Source of the DNA: Methylomonas sp. MK1
GTDB taxonomy: Bacteria; Pseudomonadota; Gammaproteobacteria; Methylococcales; Methylomonadaceae
Length of the DNA: 64,000 nucleotides
NCBI RefSeq assembly: GCF_000365425.1
Contig: NZ_AQOV01000002.1
Coordinates: 434,001-498,000, forward strand
Direction of reading: 5' to 3'
Below the pieces are notes generated by a model that was not told the origin of the DNA, made no database searches, and saw only the letters and a program-made list of their open reading frames with translations. Both the position numbers and the translations under genes were made by a program. The first letter of the stretch is position 1. Each line of letters opens with the position of its first letter. Positions 61,694 through 64,000 of the stretch are shown one piece after another.

Positions 61694-62759
61694 TGTTAGG
61701 CTGATGAGTTATGGTGAGGCGATCCGCGAAGCGTTGGACGATGCTTTGGCCCAGTTTCCGGACATGTTATTAATCGGCGAAGGCGTGCCGGACCCGAAGA
61801 CCATCTTTGCAACGACCCAGGGTTTGCGCGAGAAGCACGGTGCTGATCGGGTATTAGACATGCCGTTGGCAGAAAACGGCATGACCGGGATCTGCATCGG
61901 TGCGGCCCTGGCGGGTATGCGGCCGGTGCTGGTGCATCAGCGTATTGATTTTGCCTTGCTGTCGGTTGATCAATTGGTCAATAACGCCGCGAAATGGCAT
62001 TACATGTTCGATGGCCAGCAACAGGTGCCGCTGGTGATTCGGGTGATTATTGGAAGGGGATGGGGGCAGGGACCGCAGCATTCCCAAAGTCTGCAAGCTA
62101 TGTTCGCGCAAGTGCCGGGCTTGAAAGTGGTGATGCCGACCACCGCCGGCGATGCCTACCACTTTATGTTGGCGGCAATTGCCGATAACAATCCGGTGCT
62201 GTTTATCGAACATCGCTGGTTGCATCACATCATTGGCGAGGTGGATAAACAGGCGCCGGCGGCTGGCTTGGACGGCGCGGCGGTAATGCGCGAAGGCCGG
62301 GATGTGACGTTGGCGGCGTTCTCGCACATGAGTATTGAAGCCTTGAAGGCGGCAACGACACTGGCCGAACACGGCATTGATGCCGAAGTATTGGATATGC
62401 GATGCGTCAGTGCGTTGGACGTAGAGAGTGTTGCCGCATCGCTGGCTAAAACCGGCGGTAAATTGTTAATAGCGGATTGCGCGCCGGAAATGGCGTCGAG
62501 CGGCCATCAGTTGCTATCTAAGCTCGTGTTGGCGCACGGGGATAGCCTGAAGCAAGCGCCGCGCTTGATTGTTTATCCTAATCACCCGGTACCGACCTCG
62601 CATTATGTCGCGAACCACTATTATCCGGGAGCCGAGCAGATCGCCAGTGCCGTACTGGAAATGCTAGGTCGATCAGAATTAACAGCCTCGGTAATCGGCG
62701 CTTTGCAGTCCGATTTGCCCAAAGATCAACCCGACCGCAGCTTCGTCGGCCCGTTTTAA
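61686..62759 (+). CDS. ThDP-dependent 2-oxoacid dehydrogenase E1, beta subunit
   Basis: 357 residues. Transketolase-like central fold with the catalytic glutamate in PLAENGMTGICIGAALAG, then GRGWGQGPQHSQSL and the C-terminal regulatory fold (GGKLLIADCAPEMASSG). It pairs with E1 alpha to form an alpha2-beta2 enzyme. Neither E2 nor E3 is in the window, so acyl transfer to another acceptor is possible. The stop is 19 bases before the radical SAM gene. Confidence 0.92.
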   Translation: MRDVRLMSYGEAIREALDDALAQFPDMLLIGEGVPDPKTIFATTQGLREKHGADRVLDMPLAENGMTGICIGAALAGMRPVLVHQRIDFALLSVDQLVNNAAKWHYMFDGQQQVPLVIRVIIGRGWGQGPQHSQSLQAMFAQVPGLKVVMPTTAGDAYHFMLAAIADNNPVLFIEHRWLHHIIGEVDKQAPAAGLDGAAVMREGRDVTLAAFSHMSIEALKAATTLAEHGIDAEVLDMRCVSALDVESVAASLAKTGGKLLIADCAPEMASSGHQLLSKLVLAHGDSLKQAPRLIVYPNHPVPTSHYVANHYYPGAEQIASAVLEMLGRSELTASVIGALQSDLPKDQPDRSFVGPF

Positions 62760-62778
62760 CGAAAAAGAGCATCAGACC

Positions 62779-64000
62779 ATGGCAAAAATTGAACAAACCA
62801 ATCGCTTCGGCAACAGCGCCGTCACCGATATACCCGACAACGTGCCCATGTTCAGCCAACCCGGACATAAACTGCGCACGTCCAATAACATCGTGGACCG
62901 CAGCGCCTTGTCGAGCGACTATCAGGTGATCGACACCAGCCAGTTGGCTAAATTGCCAGGCCAGAAATTACAAAGCATTTCCCACGACGATCAAGAAGGC
63001 ATCATCCGCCTGGAAGCGGGCAGTGAGCAGGAACAGCACGTTCCCAACCAGTTTACTGGCCCCAGTTTCCGCACCCAGCGAGAACGGTTTCGTTTCGACG
63101 GTCACAAAATGATGCACCATTTAGACAGAGTGCAGGCTTGGCAAAACGGCCAACGTTTTGCGCCGGTGCATATCGATATGGGGTTGACCAAGTTTTGCAA
63201 TACCGCCTGCCTGTATTGCTACGCCGTGGTACAGAACATGACCAAGGGCACCATGATAGGCCGGGATGCTTTGCTGAATTTTGTCCGTGATTGCGGCAAG
63301 TTGGGTGTGCGCTCCTTGGGCTTTATCGGCGATGGCGAACCGACGCTGAACCCGACCCTCTACGATGCTACTGTGCTGGCCGGCGAACTGGGTATCGATA
63401 CAGCGATGGCCACGAATGGTTTGTTATTGGATATGGATCGGGCTCACGACTTACTGAAAAATATGAGTTACATCCGCTTCAATCTATCCGCCGGTACCCC
63501 GGAAGGTTTCAGACGAGTGCATCAATCCAAAGAAGTCAATTTTCATTTGCTGATCGACAAGATCCGCGAACTGGTGAAAATCAAGAAAGAAAACAATTAC
63601 AAATGCACGCTGGGCTTGCAGATGGTGCTAATCCCGGAATGCTTTGATGAGGTATTGGACGAGGCTAAACTGGGTGCCGAATTGGGTGTGGATTATTTCG
63701 TGATCAAGCATTGTTCAGATTCAGAATACAAGGAAATCGGTATCGATTACGACGCCTATCTAAAAATCGGCGATACCCTGAAACAAGCTGAGGCGCTGAG
63801 TAATGACACCTACGTGGTTCAAGCCAAATGGAACAAGATCAACGCTGCCGGTGAAACAAATCTTTATAAGGACGGCTACCGCAAATACGACCAATGTTTC
63901 GGCACGCCGTTTTTATTGCAGATTTCCGGTAACGGCAAAATTTATCCTTGTGGACCGTTTTTCAATAAAGAGCGCTTTTACATCGGCGATCTACATACCG
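62779..64000 (+). CDS. Radical SAM enzyme, partial at the right edge
   Basis: At least 407 residues; no stop in the window. Start MAKIEQTNRFGNS at 62779. The first about 130 residues form an N-terminal extension without clear family signs. The 4Fe-4S motif is C140-x3-C144-x2-C147 (FCNTACLYCYAV), followed by GFIGDGEPTLNP (GGE-type strand). Towards the edge, YDQCFGTPFLLQISGNGKIYPCGPFF resembles a SPASM-like cysteine segment. It continues the sugar cluster, 19 bases after E1 beta. Confidence 0.85.
   Translation, partial: MAKIEQTNRFGNSAVTDIPDNVPMFSQPGHKLRTSNNIVDRSALSSDYQVIDTSQLAKLPGQKLQSISHDDQEGIIRLEAGSEQEQHVPNQFTGPSFRTQRERFRFDGHKMMHHLDRVQAWQNGQRFAPVHIDMGLTKFCNTACLYCYAVVQNMTKGTMIGRDALLNFVRDCGKLGVRSLGFIGDGEPTLNPTLYDATVLAGELGIDTAMATNGLLLDMDRAHDLLKNMSYIRFNLSAGTPEGFRRVHQSKEVNFHLLIDKIRELVKIKKENNYKCTLGLQMVLIPECFDEVLDEAKLGAELGVDYFVIKHCSDSEYKEIGIDYDAYLKIGDTLKQAEALSNDTYVVQAKWNKINAAGETNLYKDGYRKYDQCFGTPFLLQISGNGKIYPCGPFFNKERFYIGDLHT

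Overview
The window is a chromosomal segment of a gammaproteobacterium. It carries the conserved blocks hemA-prfA-prmC, TPR lipoprotein-lolB-ispE-tRNA-Gln-prs-rplY-pth, and tRNA-Tyr/Gly/Thr-tuf-tRNA-Trp-secE-nusG-rplKAJL-rpoBC-rpsLG-fusA-tuf-rpsJ through rplQ. All of these have the order usual for Gammaproteobacteria. The style of the proteins, a PEP-CTERM-type sorting tail ending in a VPVPSSVWLFGS-like motif, and the overall gene mix suggest a methanotroph of the Methylococcales (Methylomonas-like). That genus-level guess is inference; no methane oxidation gene lies in the window.

Layout. 1-7.7 kb: the 3' part of a PilR-like sigma-54 activator, a small membrane-anchored protein, a degenerate receiver-GGDEF-EAL protein divergent from an HDOD protein, a phosphate-type porin behind a very good Pho box, and a CDF metal transporter. 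7.7-11.4 kb (minus strand): hemA-prfA-prmC plus a JAMM metallopeptidase. 11.5-16.9 kb: TPR lipoprotein, lolB, ispE, tRNA-Gln, prs, rplY, pth. 17.0-48.2 kb: about 31 kb of translation and transcription genes in one direction, with three strong sigma-70 promoters (before tRNA-Tyr, before rpsL, before rpsM), two tuf copies that differ at one base, an L10-type leader, and a strong terminator after rplQ. 48.3-53.2 kb: a hypoxanthine/uracil-DNA glycosylase, a GAPDH paralogue with an altered active-site loop, an Smr-domain protein, surE-pcm, and a PEP-CTERM metalloprotease. 53.6-64.0 kb: a large Hsp70 relative followed by a compact cluster that runs off the right edge.

The least ordinary part is the right-hand cluster (56.5 kb to the end): radical SAM, NDP-sugar epimerase/dehydratase-type SDR, GmhA-like SIS isomerase, an HldE-like bifunctional enzyme with its two domains in reversed order, both subunits of a thiamine-diphosphate 2-oxoacid dehydrogenase E1 without visible E2 or E3, and a second radical SAM enzyme. 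The genes overlap or nearly touch. This looks like a pathway that makes and modifies a nucleotide-activated sugar (heptose-like by family), with an acyl- or ketol-transfer step and two radical steps. The product is unknown to me.

I see no insertion sequence, CRISPR array, prophage or origin of replication. A REP-like double palindrome lies at 7.63-7.70 kb.
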